Shown: positions 31,451 to 42,932, counted from the first letter of the stretch. The stretch is DNA of 64,000 nt from Isochrysis galbana (GCA_018136815.1 CM030938.1:3983448-4047447); one strand, 5' to 3'. Translations and numbers: made by a program. The notes: generated by a model from the sequence alone, not told the origin.

Positions 31451-32890
31451 TGAGCTTTTGCGATTTTAGCGTCTTTTGTCAGTTTTTGATTACGTTTTGT
31501 TATGGGGGCCCAAGGGGGGGGTCCGGGTCCTAATGGGCCCCGGATATGTGCTAGTTGGGTGTATTGGGAACTTTCTCCCGAAAAAAATCCTTAAATTTCC
31601 TCAATTCTGAGATGGTCATTTTTTCACCCCTTATAAAAAGACACTGTTTGACCGCCCTAAACTCCGAAAATTGACGCAACATCGCACAAACAAACCAATG
31701 AAACAAATCAGGACAAAGGAACAAATGCGGCGTGCAATGCGGCGGAGCTTTGAGGCAACTCATTGGCAAAAACAAAATTCACTCAATTTCTCACACACTA
31801 CACATTGATAAAAGCACCGCATCCGCCTAGAGTATATAAGATACTCTGGATGAGATGTCCTTCTTTCCTCCATATGCGCCCCTCGCTGCTCCGTCGCCGT
31901 TCACTAGCGCAAACGAAAGCCCGCTGGTCATGTATAAGCTAAGTTGTATTTCTGGGTGATGAGTTCTGCCTGTCCATAGGATTTCGTCCACCGACTTCGC
32001 TATTCTTCCTTGGAAACCAGCCCCTACGATGCAAGACGCAGGACGCCCTTCAAGGCCTCCGGCCAAACACATCAGAGATTTCTCCGAACGCTGTAGAGGG
32101 CGCGCCGATATTCGACGGGTTGGATGGTGGCGATGGTCAAATGGGATGGCCCGTCCGTGATCGATAACGGCATTCCTTCAACGGTTTGCACCTCAGAATG
32201 GGCCGCAGCCGTCGTACACCCCCCCTGGCCCGTCCGTCTTAGGGGGGGAACGCCGACGGGCGGCTCCATCTGGACGATGGCGATCCACTCCACGCCGCCC
32301 CGTTGGACGATCTCCGGCGCGTTCCCCCGTCTCTGGCGCTCGCAGAGCGGCTTCTAGAAGGAAAGGGAGCGGTGGGAGCTCCCTAAGCCTTCCAACTCGT
32401 CGGGCTTGCCGAAGAGTTGCGGGATCGAGATGCGCATCTGGCCCGCTGGAGCCGCAAAACGCGAGAAACTTCCATCTCGCCAAGTCGAGGACTGCCACAC
32501 TCTGCGGTCCCAGCCGCGCCAAGCGCGGGCGCCTCCCTGCCCCCCTCCCCTCCGCCCTCTCCCCAACCTCCGCGCGGGGGGGGTCTCCCACCGGCGCCGC
32601 ACCCCCGCCCCCCCGCGCGCCGCGAAACTTAAAGGCGGCCGCCTGTCCCAGCCGCCCAGAGAGCCCCTCCTTCTGAGATCCATTGGAGAATGGGGGGAGA
32701 GAGAGAGAGAGGGGGCGGGGGGGGCGGCGGAGAGGAGAGGCTCTAGATGTGAGTGGGAGTGTGTGTAGGGCGGGGGGAAGGGGGCGGGGGGGGCGGGGGG
32801 GCTGGCCCGCACAGCAAGGAAGCTGGGCGCCCCTCTGAGTTCTTCCCTCTCCTCAGCGCTTCTTTCCTTCTCCATCACATCGCGTCCGCC
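31451..32890. other. Repeat-rich intergenic region
   Basis: 31670-31860 is an LTR-related fragment matching 12220-12360 and ending in ATACTCTGGATGAGA. On the minus strand 32345-31870 has coding-like composition over two frames but no recognisable domain, so I do not call a gene. 32500-32800 is GC-rich low complexity. Confidence 0.4.
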
Positions 32891-32900
32891 TGTGGCTTGT

Positions 32901-32903
<3 letters not shown>

Positions 32904-32960
<57 letters not shown>

Positions 32961-33105
32961 GGGGGGGGGGTTCCCGTGGGAGGATGGTGGGCCCGCCCGC
33001 CCGTGAGGGGATCGCGGACCCCACGAGAAGAAGAATACCGCAGCCTCGAGTCACATGGTGACGCGCCCCCCCCTCTCTGCCCTCGAGCTTCCTTCTCCGT
33101 CCCAC

Positions 33106-33150
<45 letters not shown>
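32904..33150. repeat. Two (GA)n tracts upstream of 33353
   Basis: 32904-32962 and 33110-33150 are pure GA runs. Unlike the other genes here, the purine strand is the coding strand, although the last 60 bases before the ATG are pyrimidine-rich. Confidence 0.9.
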
Positions 33151-33153
<3 letters not shown>

Positions 33154-33352
33154 GGGAGCGAGCGAGCGCGGAAGCTGTGGGACCCAAGAGAGTGCCCACC
33201 GACGGCCTGCGGGAGAGAGGAAAGACAGCCCCGGAGAACGAAGAAACACCGCATGATGGCGGGCTGACTCTCGACACCCATCTCTGAGAAAAGGGACCGC
33301 GCCCCTCCCCTTCTCCCCTTCTCCCCCTCTTCCCCCCCTCCTCCCCCTCGTG

Positions 33353-34726
33353 ATGCCCGCGGAATACGGCGTCCCCACGCTCTTTCACCACCCCCAGGAC
33401 ACTCCCCCAACTGAGGACGAGCCGAGCCCCCGCCCTCGAGCCGCTCCACCCGTCACATCGCTGCCCTCTGCAAACTCGGCCTTTGCTGTCGAGGTGCTCC
33501 AGGGCCTCAGGGCAGGCAAGGGGGGAGGCCACGCGTGGAGGCACGACGCGACGACCGAGACGCAGGAGACTGTCTTACAACAGGCCCCCATCGTCACAGC
33601 AGCACCAGTGCCCCTCCACCCGTACACCTACGCCACCCGGCAGCTCGCGCCGCCGATGTACGCCTACCCGTCGGCCGGATCGCCCGCTGTTGTCGCCTCA
33701 TCGCTCGTGGGGACGCAGATCCCAACGGAATCGCAGACGGGCGCAGCCACCATGTCACCGCAACATCTCGCCGCCGAGCTCGCCGCGCACAGCCTGCGCG
33801 CGCCGCCGGCGGCCAAGCGCCCACGCAAGAAGAAGGCCGCCGAGACTTTGGAGGAGGACGAGGAAAAGGTGACGTCGGTCACGCCCTGGCGCCCGTCGGA
33901 GGACTCGGCTATCCTGCGCGGCGTCTCCGAGTCGGGCTGCAAGTGGTCGCTCATTGCTCAAAGCCTGCCCGGCCGCTCGGACAATGCGGTGCGCAATCGG
34001 TGGCACCGGCTCGAGAAGGCTGAGCGGCAACGGCGCGAGTCGATCCAGCTGGGCCGCCCGGTTGAGGGCTACCGCTGCCGCAAGTGCGGTCACTTCAAGA
34101 AGGGCCACATGTGCCTCGGCCTCGAGAAGGGTGCCAAGCCGGGCGACTTTGCCTCTCTGGGTGAGATGTCCATCGGTGGCCTGAACGCCGCCGGTGAGAT
34201 GGTCGGCGCACCAGCCGCAAAGCCAGACAACGCAATGGCCTCGGCCAAGCGTGCACGCCCCTCACGGCCAGAGGAAATGCACGTCGCTCAGCCGGCACAT
34301 GGTCACTTGGACAGACAACCCGCCGTCTTCGCGGCACACCATCAGGGAGCCCCGCACCACGATTACTACGCGGCGCGGCCGCAGCACCACTACATATCCC
34401 CCATCCCTACGGGCATGCCACACGCCATGGCGTCCGGCATGCCTCACGTGCAGCCGACCATGATGGCTGCGGCCCCGGCCATCGCCGCCTCCTACCACGA
34501 GTACGATGAGTACAGTCATCCCGGGGCGCATCACCTCGTCTACGCGCCCATCCCTCCGAATGCTCAGACTGGCCACTTGGCGCCCCCGCCACACCAAGTG
34601 ATGCACTACCCGCTGCCATATCCTCCGGAGCAGCATCACTTGATCGGGCAAAAGGGGATGATGGAAAACTTCATTCCAAAAATAATCGCGCCCGGCCACT
34701 TCGTCAGGCCTCAGGCACATTGTTAG
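33353..34726 (+). CDS. Single-repeat MYB/SANT protein with Cys-rich knuckle
   Basis: An intronless 457-residue protein. The MYB repeat spans about residues 177-225, with the three spaced tryptophans in TPWRPSED, CKWSLIA and NRWHRL and the helix-turn-helix ending R-S-D-N-A-V-R-N-R-W. A basic patch (PAAKRPRKKK) precedes it as a nuclear-localisation signal. Directly after lies YRCRKCGHFKKGHMC (Cys242, Cys245, His252, Cys254), a knuckle that follows MYB repeats in many stramenopile and haptophyte proteins, probably metal-binding. The rest is His/Pro/Met-rich and probably disordered, as in transactivation regions. A nuclear DNA-binding regulator is inferred. The frame is open from a GTG one codon upstream; the ATG is the natural start. 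Confidence 0.88.
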   Translation: MPAEYGVPTLFHHPQDTPPTEDEPSPRPRAAPPVTSLPSANSAFAVEVLQGLRAGKGGGHAWRHDATTETQETVLQQAPIVTAAPVPLHPYTYATRQLAPPMYAYPSAGSPAVVASSLVGTQIPTESQTGAATMSPQHLAAELAAHSLRAPPAAKRPRKKKAAETLEEDEEKVTSVTPWRPSEDSAILRGVSESGCKWSLIAQSLPGRSDNAVRNRWHRLEKAERQRRESIQLGRPVEGYRCRKCGHFKKGHMCLGLEKGAKPGDFASLGEMSIGGLNAAGEMVGAPAAKPDNAMASAKRARPSRPEEMHVAQPAHGHLDRQPAVFAAHHQGAPHHDYYAARPQHHYISPIPTGMPHAMASGMPHVQPTMMAAAPAIAASYHEYDEYSHPGAHHLVYAPIPPNAQTGHLAPPPHQVMHYPLPYPPEQHHLIGQKGMMENFIPKIIAPGHFVRPQAHC

Positions 34727-35562
34727 CGTATCGGACGACCTTGGATCACCTATGCTGCCGATTGCACGCGATGTTCTTTCACTGAACTCGCATGTCCTCA
34801 CCTCTTGTCGCCTCCACGGAAAAACATGCGTGAGTGGCGTGCCCCGTGCTGGTGTGCTCTACCTGTTACTAGGAGACTCTCAGCGCGCTCACCTGCGTGT
34901 GCCTTTGGCGCATGCAACGGCCGCTGCGGGTCTCTGGCATCCGTGCCTTCGACGCACGTGTTCTCTACCGCTTCCAGTGTTTACGACGCGCGCTTCCGGA
35001 AGCCGCGACGTCCTATCAACCATCTTTTATGTCTGCCGCACAGCTGAACCACCTCGCTGCGATGCTGGGGTTTTGCTGCATCGTGTGCGGTTGTTCATTT
35101 GACCACTCTTGACGCGCATGGCCGCCGATGGGCCGTGCCTCTTGCCACCAACATCGGATTCCAGTCCTGATGGAATATATTTATGCATGCGCGCGCGGCG
35201 CGCTCTTTGCTTTGTTGGCGTCTGATGACCAAGATGCAAGTGACTTAGTTCTGAGGATTGCCGTGGGATCAGCCCCACCCTTTGTTTGTCTGTGCGCCTC
35301 TTCTCGCTTCGACCTGAACATGCTGATATACCGTGAGTTTGTGCCCGATCGTAGTGTTCGCACGGGACCGATGCAGCTGCCTTGCTTTTGCGGTCCTTGC
35401 ATGCAAGTGACTGACTGCATGCGCATCGAATACTGTGACGCTTGCTTCTGTGTGTATGTGCCTCTGATTGTGCGGCGATGATGTGATGTGCTAGTTCCAG
35501 GGCCGCTGTGAGGTGACAGCGAGAGGCGTGAGCTAACAGCTACTGTCTATATGTCGGTGAAC
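34727..35562. other. 3' flank of the MYB gene, no gene seen
   Basis: Unique-looking sequence with short ORFs only. It contains no repeat noted elsewhere in the window. Confidence 0.4.
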
Positions 35563-35645
35563 CCAACTAACTTTATAGTTGGTCGCCATGGAGCGCGTCG
35601 CCGCTCCCCACCTCTCCTTCGGGTCCCCCGCCGCGGGCGCCCCCC
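35563..35645 (+). repeat. Dispersed repeat R9, copy 1
   Basis: AACTTTATAGTTGGTCGCCATGGAGCGCG...CACCTCTCCTTCGGG matches 45271-45341 almost exactly, including an ATG that opens the downstream frame. Confidence 0.85.
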
Positions 35646-37639
35646 CAGCACCCATGGAGCTGTCGCTGGCGAAGCGACCGCGTCCGCCCGCAGAGGCCGA
35701 GCAGGTGAGCGCGATCCCGGTCGCGCCGCACGGCCCGTGGCCCCGGCCACACAAGTCACAGCAGCCATGCTGGCCCACCTCATGGTGGGCCACAAGCTGT
35801 AGAGGACAAAGGACCAGCACCACCCAGGACGAACCACCGAACCACCAGGCATGCCTTATGGCAGAGGCCTCTCCCACCCTGGGGACGGCCGCGCTGCCTC
35901 GGCAGCGCGGCCCGAGACCGGGTGGCCCTTATGGGCACAAACTCAATATCTGCATCATTACGCACAACCACACAGACCCACCAACACTGCAACATAAGGC
36001 CACACAGAAGGAGAAATGCTGGGTTGTGTCATGGGACACACACCACACTCCTCTGCCAACTGCCCGCTTGGACCCGCCCTCAGTCTCACCACTCCCGACC
36101 GCCCCTGCCATGCAGGAGCCACCCTCGGATGAAGAACAAGGTTACACGGAGTCAGACGCAACATACGAGCTGTCCTTCCACCAGGAGGGAGACTATACCT
36201 TCATGGACGCCACGGTCTATGCCGCGATTGTAGAGCTCCTCTTGGAGCTCGAGGGAGTCGACCCGGAGCCGGACTTCTGGGCCCGGTCTATCCGCGGACC
36301 ATGGCATATCGCCGTGAACGAGGACTGCGCTCAACAATTCAAAGAACGCTATGGCGACATCACCACCCTCCGCATCGCTCAAACCGACCTTTCGGTCCGC
36401 GTGAAAGTTGAATCCGTAGACGAGAGAATCAACAAGAAAGGCTCTTCCTCTCGCAAGGCTCTCTACAACGCCCTCCAAGACGTCGCGGCGCACCTGGTCG
36501 TCGAGGCAGACGGCCTGGCGCAAGCGGCCCAAATCAATCTGAGCGCACTTATCTTTGCGATCGAAAAGGTTGGGCTGACCTTCCTGAAAGGAAACCGGGA
36601 GCGAATGAAGCTCGAAGGCGGAGCAGGCACCTTTGTGTCCAAGGCAGCCTACGCGACCCGTTGGCATCTCTATGTTTCGGCGGGCCAAGGCTCCTTTCTA
36701 GACGGAAACTTTCCTCGCAAGCTACTACTACAGATCGACGGCAAGACCGTCCCGGTAAACTACGCCATTCGGGCGTGCAAGGAAATTAAGATGCCAGAAT
36801 CCATTCAATCTCCCCACAAGCTCATGGTCCACGGCAGCCTACGCGGTTGCAAAGGGTGGCGGCCAGAAGTGGTTAAGGGCCTCTTGAGCTCGATTCGCGT
36901 ATGCGAGTGTGAACAAGAAGCGGCAAAGCGCCGCGAGCGCAACGAGGCACAAAGGCTCAACCCTCGCCCGAAAACGGCGCACGAGGCCCTTGGCAAGGGC
37001 CCCCCTAAGCAATGTGCGCGCTTCACTCAAGGCCTGTGCCTCAGGAACAAACGAGGAGTGCGATGCAATCTCTCGCACGACGTGCCTGGCGCGTGGATCG
37101 ACAATAAGTGCACGATCCGCTGCCACCTACATCCACACAAGAAGATCCCGGGCGTCTGTTTGAACGGACCGGCATGCCTTTTCCTCCACCCAGAGTGCGC
37201 GTGCGCCAACGCGATTGCGGCCACTAGACTTGCCGTCGCGAGAAAAACGCCCCGGCGCCCTAGACTCACATATGACTCCACCCTTGGTTACCCAGGTGAA
37301 GGACCTGTCCGCATCGCGACATACAACATTAACGGCACCAAGAACGGCAAGCTAGCCGCCGTGCTATCGCAAGCGCGAAAGGCAAAAGTAGACATACTAC
37401 TACTGCAAGAACTTCATGCATACGAGGACGGCTCGCACCTCCGGGCACATAGGACAGCCGCCATGTTGGGCTGGTATCACAGAGTGCCGTCATCTGCCAA
37501 CACAACCCATTGGTCCTTACCGATAGAATCGTCTTTACCGATAACTTTGTCTGCCAGATTCCTTTTCATCAAGTCATCAGCCTCTTTCATCATGTGCACC
37601 ACCTTCTGGACTCTTCTCTACATTATCATCTGCAGTTGA
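35588..37639 (+). pseudogene. Truncated non-LTR retrotransposon-like ORF: Cys/His-rich gag part plus start of an endonuclease domain
   Basis: The frame runs from ATG 35588 through repeat-derived sequence (R9, then R3 at 35848-35970) into a conserved-looking region from about 36120. Residues encoded at 37010-37200 form Cys/His clusters like CCCH or gag knuckles (C-x8-C-x5-C-x3-H and others). At 37310-37480 the motif RIATYNINGTKNGKL followed by DILLLQELH begins an endonuclease/exonuclease/phosphatase domain, as in LINE ORF2. This breaks off at about 37505, after which the frame runs into unrelated sequence to a stop at 37639. No reverse transcriptase is present. The 3' loss is unusual, since LINE copies are normally 5'-truncated, so later rearrangement is likely. 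Confidence 0.7.
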
Positions 37640-38031
37640 TGCACATCGAGTTCTTAGGGTTCCCGAGTCATTTGCACATCGACTTCTAGACCTCGCCTTC
37701 ATCTTGGGGATCTCAGCTCACTCTAGATCGACTTAGTGCACCTAAGGAATCTCACCTTCATCAACACTCACGACGCTTCATCGGCTCATACTAAGGCAAT
37801 ACTCGCCGATTCCCTAAATCCTTGATTCCTTCTTTGTTCCCTCGCACGCCTTCCTGTTTGTCTCAGAGTATCATCCAAAGAACCGTGGTGGGGTATATGT
37901 AAGGGTTTGTGCGAATGTGTTTATTGTAGAATCACCGTGCCCCAGGGGTATCTTGGTGAGTTTCCCAGTGCCCCCAGGTGTCCCAGGTTCTGACCCTCAC
38001 CCCTGTAGCACTGTCTCTCTCACTGTCTGTC
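37506..38031. other. Junction between two retroelement fragments
   Basis: Sequence unlike either neighbour, AT-richer, with no supported ORF. It holds the breakpoint where the LINE-like frame loses homology. Confidence 0.35.
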
Positions 38032-39009
38032 ATGACCTTACTGCTTTTTGTTGCCGCCCTGGCTGCTCCCTGGCAGCCAGTGCGATATGGAGCTCCCACC
38101 CAGGTGTGTGCCACTGCCATGCCTCTGTCCATGCCTGCCTGCCTGTCCCTGCCAGACTCGCACTCGCTCGTCGCACTCGACGAGCGTCGAACTGCAGCAT
38201 GCGCGCCTGCTTCAACCTCATCGTCCACCTACGCCCAGGCTGCTGCTGCCACTACCCCTACACCTACGGCAACAAATCCACCTGAAACACCACAGGCGCC
38301 ACACCAGCCACCTCCTACAAGTGGCACTCCTCTCATGGCCTATACCCAGGCCCATGCCGCGGCGTCTGCCATTGCATCGGATCAACATGATGCAAATGGT
38401 GCCATCCAAGCCTACACTGCTAGCATGCGAACCTTTGGCTATGCCCTTTGTGCCAAAGGTCCCTTGCCCCTTCTTGTGACCGAGGCTGAGGCTAAGACGC
38501 CGATTGAAGAAGAAGCCCTTGTTGACTCCATGGCTACGTTTTGGGTGGTTAGCCGTCTTGACTGCCTGTGGCGTATCACGGATGCCCACCCTCGCCTAGG
38601 TGTTGACACTGCTGCTGGTCCCGTTGTCGCCCAGGCGGTTGGGATTGCTTTGGTGTACCTTCTTGTCGGCGACACTTGGGAATGCTACGAAATTCCAAAT
38701 GTTCTTGTCTTGGCTGAGTGCAGTACTATACTGTATTCTACACGGGTTATGCGAGACCTTTTTGGTTTCCGCCATGACCTCGATGCCGGCTACATCCATG
38801 TTCCTGGCGCTCATCCCATACGTGTCCGCGATGACTCGGCCGCGTTTCGCATCCCAGTGCGATTCGTGGCACCCTCTGACACTCGTCCTCACTCCGTCCG
38901 CTGCCCACGTCGCCCCTCCGCTGCCTCTGCTTCGGCAGCTGCCGTTGTGGCGCATGGAGATCTTGCCTCACACGCTCTTGTCGAGTCGAGCGGAGCCGGA
39001 GGGCTCTGA
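38032..39009 (+). CDS. Retroelement polyprotein-like ORF fragment
   Basis: A 325-residue frame. The N-terminal third is Thr/Pro/Ala-rich low complexity. The C-terminal half has the strand pattern of retroelement protease/pre-integrase regions (AECSTILYSTRVMRDLFGF, then a PGAHPIRVRDDSAAF strand), reminiscent of Copia-type polyproteins, but the catalytic Asp-Ser/Thr-Gly is not visible. It lies beside a Ty3 LTR on the opposite strand. It may be a degraded mobile-element gene or a lineage-specific protein; confidence in function is low. Confidence 0.35.
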   Translation: MTLLLFVAALAAPWQPVRYGAPTQVCATAMPLSMPACLSLPDSHSLVALDERRTAACAPASTSSSTYAQAAAATTPTPTATNPPETPQAPHQPPPTSGTPLMAYTQAHAAASAIASDQHDANGAIQAYTASMRTFGYALCAKGPLPLLVTEAEAKTPIEEEALVDSMATFWVVSRLDCLWRITDAHPRLGVDTAAGPVVAQAVGIALVYLLVGDTWECYEIPNVLVLAECSTILYSTRVMRDLFGFRHDLDAGYIHVPGAHPIRVRDDSAAFRIPVRFVAPSDTRPHSVRCPRRPSAASASAAAVVAHGDLASHALVESSGAGGL

Positions 39010-39185
39010 GCCACTCCGTCGCGAGCGGCACCGGCGGCTAGCGCGGCGCTTTGTCCCTCCTCCCCACCGGGAGTCGGGTGAATGAAATTCTGGACTGGGT
39101 CGGGCAACCCCATTCGGGTGTATGGACAGGGAACGAACGGCGAACGAAGGACTGTGGGGCAGCGAGGCGCTCCTAGCGGCCCTAG

Positions 39186-40310
39186 TGTGATGGGTTGTAA
39201 GAGATTGTTAGACCTACAAAGAACTCTTCCCTCAGGGAGGGAGCCTAAGCTGCTTGAGTGCAGCGACGCAGCGAACAACGACGGACAACGAAGCTGAGAA
39301 CAACAGGATACACCGACTCACGAACACACCGGAATCATTCACCCAAACCAAGCAAATTATCAAGCAACCGCGACCCCAAATCACCGATAACTCAAACACG
39401 TCGCGAGAGACGGAGAGAGAGAGCGAGAGAGAGAGAGACTCCGCAGCGACGGCCGGAGCGTGTCTCCGTTGTAACTTCCCACGTAGCGGAGAGTCCGAAG
39501 GGGAGCGTCATGTCGCGCACCACGGCGATCACTTTGGATACAGATCGCAACGAGATGTCTTCACGACCGAATAAATCTTGCCGTTGAGCGTGAACCTTCT
39601 AGACGCTTCTAACGAACAACCCTGAGTAGCAACCAAGGGGAAGAAACACCAAAGGGGCCAAGGCTTGCATGTAACTTGCATCAAGGGGAAAGATTCCCTC
39701 ACCTAGGAAGCGAACCTACACCGATCTCCAAGGGGAGATGGCAAATTAAACCTCAAATCTCGAGCGGCTAGAGCAACCGACTCGCTCGCCAAAACCTTGA
39801 CCGAGAAGAAAGAAGCAAGGACCTACAAGCCAAGGGTAGCGGACCTAAGGAATGTGAGAGGAAGTTTCCGAACGCCAACGCGAACGCCAAACGCGGGAAG
39901 GCAACGAAACCCTAACCAGGCCAAGCAGAACCTATGAAGAACAGGCCTGGACGACAACGACAACGAAAGTGAAAGTGAGCAAGTCCCAAGCAAGAACCGG
40001 AACTCAACAAGAAACAACAAGCCTTGCAAGAAGCTAAACAAGCCTTCACAAGGTAACTCGAGAGCCTGAGACAAGCGCGCAGCGAGCAACAGGCGACCTG
40101 GCTCCTTTAGGTAAAGATTACCCGAAAGGAGGAAACCTGGAATCTAGACCTGACAAACAGGCTAGAAGGAACGAAACGAGAACTCGAATTCTAGATCGCT
40201 AGGGACGAACCCTACCAACCTAGATGTACCTGAGCTTCGCCGTGTGGCCGCACGACGAAGGACCTGGAAACAAGAGCCTGGAAATCGCATCATCTAGGAT
40301 GAATGCGACA
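39186..40310 (-). mobile_element. LTR of the Ty3/gypsy chromovirus (3' LTR on the minus strand), about 1.1 kb
   Basis: The right boundary is firm: on the minus strand GTCGGGGGG (polypurine tract, 40311-40318) is followed by TGTCGCATTC. The left boundary is inferred from TGTGATGGG at 39186, giving TGT...ACA ends. The partner LTR would lie beyond the integrase and reverse transcriptase on the high-coordinate side, where the assembly gap sits, so target-site duplication cannot be tested. Confidence 0.6.
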
Positions 40311-40318
40311 CCCCCCGA
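40311..40318 (-). other. Polypurine tract of the Ty3/gypsy element
   Basis: On the minus strand GTCGGGGGG immediately precedes the LTR start TGTCGC. The same arrangement is seen at 338-346. Confidence 0.6.
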
Positions 40319-40687
40319 CTAAGATCGAGACGTCTCCCGATGTCGAGCGGTGAACTTGGAAACAGAGACCTGGAACCTGGAACTTGGGCTGACCAGAGGT
40401 CAGAATCGGAACAAGAAGCAACGGAACATAGCGAGCGAAACGTGGAGACAAGAACACCCTTTGGATCCAAAGCGAGCACGAAATCGGCGGCTTAGCGCGG
40501 CGGCCTCTTTCGTACGCACTGCCCCACCCACTTCTCCCTTTTACAGGAGCTTTGCTCGGGTGTTGCGCCGGGTGTAGAGCGCAGGCAGCACGCGTTCATC
40601 ACCTCCATGATTCGCTCTTGAACTCGGAGCCCTAGCCGAGGCGTGGGGCTAGCCTAGAGGGACGGGTCCCTTACCCAAGACATGGGA

Positions 40688-42305
40688 TCAACGAGAATGG
40701 AGCCTGGATCGAGTGCGCGAAGACGGCGCATCGAGAACGAGAGGAAGAGGAGTATCCCTGGCCGACGAAGAAGTTGCTTCCGGGGACTCAACATCTTCTG
40801 GACAAGTCTCTTCGACGGAGCGATCATAATCATCAAGCAAATCAGAACAACGACGGAGCAACTCGGAACGAGGCTCCCAGGTGGCTTCTCGAATAGAATA
40901 GCCACGCCACTTCACGAGGTACTCGATAGAATCGCCATGGCTACGACGATCGAGCAACTTTTCAACGATGTACTCGTCGTCAGCCAGCGGCTCTTTATCA
41001 ACGAAAGTATGATACGGCCGGAGGTTCGAGATATGCACCTCCTCCTTGACTAACCGGTTCTCCAGATCACGGAGTCGGTACCTAGTGTCGGACAGAGCCT
41101 CTACGACGCGGTAGGGACCCGAGTAGATGAATTGCAACTTGTTGGCATGGCCTGGTAATCGCATGCAGACGCGATCCCCAGGTTCGAAACGCGCTGGTCT
41201 TTGAGACTTGATCGTAGCGTCACGGACCGACTCAGCCTGAGCGGCTAGGGTAGCCTCGAGAGCGCTGGACCAAGAGAGGCGGAGGCTCGCATTGAGCCTG
41301 GATGCGTACGAGCGAACGTCGGCGGACGCCGCCTCGAGAGCAGTTGGCGAAACGGTCTTCGGATCAGAGAGTTGAGCGGGCAGACGCAGCTCACGCCCAA
41401 AGATCAAAGACGCTGGAGACCGGGAGGTAACACGACCGGAAGAAGCCCTCAACGAGAGGAGTAGGAACGGCAAATGGTCGACCCAATGACCGCCACCCTC
41501 GTTCGAGGCGCGCATCAAACGAATGAGCGTTTGCTGAGCGCGTTCGACGAAGCCTACACCCTCATGTCGGTACGGCTCTGTACTCGACAAATCAGTCCCG
41601 GTGAGCTCCAGAATACGCGAAACAAGAACCGAACATAGATTCGAACCGGCGTCGGTTCGAAGCTGCCTAGGGACTCCATAACGCGTCACAATCAAGCGGA
41701 TGAACATGTCCAAGGCCATCTCCGACGAGGGATCCCCATTCGACGGCTCAGCCTCAATCCATCGAGTGAGCGAGTCGATGAAGACGACCAGCTTGTCGTA
41801 ACCCGAGACTCCAGGCACGAAGTTGTGAGTGGGAGCCAGTGAGAGCACGTCGCAGTAGACCACATCAAAGGGGTAGGTGCCCACGGAGAGACCGGAGGGC
41901 GACGCTAGAGCCCTAGGTAGCGGCTTGGCGAGGGTGCACTCGTGGCATTCCCGGACGTAGGATGCAACGTCGGAAGACATGCCAGGCCAGTATACCCGAG
42001 TACGAAGAAGACCGGACATACGAGAAACTCCAAGGTGACCGGAGCGATCGTGGTAGGCAAAAAGGTAGCGAGACCGCAACGAGGGCGGAACATAGAGCAC
42101 TAGCGAGTCCGGGTCGGTGGAGTCAAGGACGGTGCGATAGTAGACGAGCCCATCGTGAACGACGAAACGGCGAAGCATCTTGGATTGCTGAGCGGGAGCG
42201 GGAGCGACAGAACTGGAACACGAATCATCTTCGGCAATGGGGCCTGAGGCGGCGGCCGGCGGAGGCGACCCTTGGCCTGATGGCTCGTGGTTGGCCGTCT
42301 CTCCT
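40688..42305 (-). mobile_element. Ty3/gypsy chromovirus pol, partial: integrase plus chromodomain
   Basis: An open minus-strand frame of about 540 codons ends at 40688 and enters the N-gap at 42305. In order: a zinc-binding domain with H-x3-H...C-x2-C (HDRSGH then CHEC); an integrase core with catalytic Asp in YCDVL, Asp in RTDAGSN and Glu in GFVERAQQ (D,D-35-E spacing); a GPY/F-type module (GPYRVVEALSDTRYRLR); and a chromodomain (YIVEKLLDRR...YLVKWRGY...ATWEP). Reverse transcriptase and protease lie in or beyond the gap. The frame is intact, so insertion was recent. Chromodomain integrases steer insertion to marked chromatin. Confidence 0.95.
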
Positions 42306-42405
42306 NNNNNNNNNNNNNNNNNNNNNNNNNNNNNNNNNNNNNNNNNNNNNNNNNNNNNNNNNNNNNNNNNNNNNNNNNNNNNNNNNNNNNNNNNNNNNNN
42401 NNNNN
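42306..42405. other. Assembly gap, 100 N
   Basis: Exactly 100 N, the conventional length for a gap of unknown size. It removes the rest of the retrotransposon and the 5' part of the following MYB gene, so features on either side may not be truly adjacent. Confidence 0.99.
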
Positions 42406-42514
42406 GACGCATGCTGTCCTGCCTAAATCACAGATTGTCCGACGCACACTCCTTGTCGGTTGCTTCGCGTCGTTGGCACTAACTTTTGCGCCACGTCTCA
42501 CATTGGATTCTTAG

Positions 42515-42932
42515 GTGCGCCGGCGCATGCCTTGGACCGATGAGGAAGTCGAGACCCTCCTAACGGGCCTGAACAAATTTGGGCCCGGAAAGTGGAGGGA
42601 GATCAAAGAATGGGGCAAAGGCCTCATGAGAGACGAACTCGGTGCTCCGGAGGTGCGGATCCGATGGCCATCACCCTGCCTAGCTATCGACATGGCAAGC
42701 CACGGCTTGGCACACCGTGCACCTGGGTGCTGAACTGTTTGCCCTCGTGCGATATCCGCCCTCTCAGCGCCTTTCTCACCACCCAGCGGTCTTCGTCTCG
42801 CAGCACTTGCTTCATTCTACGCGCACCAATGTCGACCTCAAGGACAAGGCCCGCATTCTGTGTAAGCATGGGCTTGTGGACCGCGTCTACGGCAAGTTCG
42901 ATGATGATGGCTCCAGGACACGCTCCTCATGA
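42515..42932 (+). CDS. Telobox MYB (TRF-like) protein, C-terminal part only
   Basis: Two exons are visible: 42515-42652 (after TTCTTAG acceptor) and 42804-42932, both phase 0 at the junction. Together they encode a C-terminal MYB repeat: PWTDEEVETLLTGL, GKWREIKEW, and RTNVDLKDKARIL. V-D-L-K-D-K is the telobox motif of telomere-repeat binding factors (TRF1/2, Taz1, plant TRP/TRB); the following residue is Ala where Trp is usual. Placement of the MYB repeat at the very C terminus matches TRF-type proteins. The N-terminal dimerisation part is lost in the gap. A telomere or shelterin-like role is inferred from the motif. Confidence 0.75.

Noticed and set aside
30538-31469. ORFs of 180-250 codons on both strands in the satellite
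   Set aside because: The 203-bp period is not a multiple of three, so each unit is read in a different frame; no selection for coding.
41640-41660. 17-base match (CCGGCGTCGGTTCGAAG) between the integrase region and the 203-bp satellite
   Set aside because: No homology on either side; a chance match of this length in GC-rich 64 kb is plausible.
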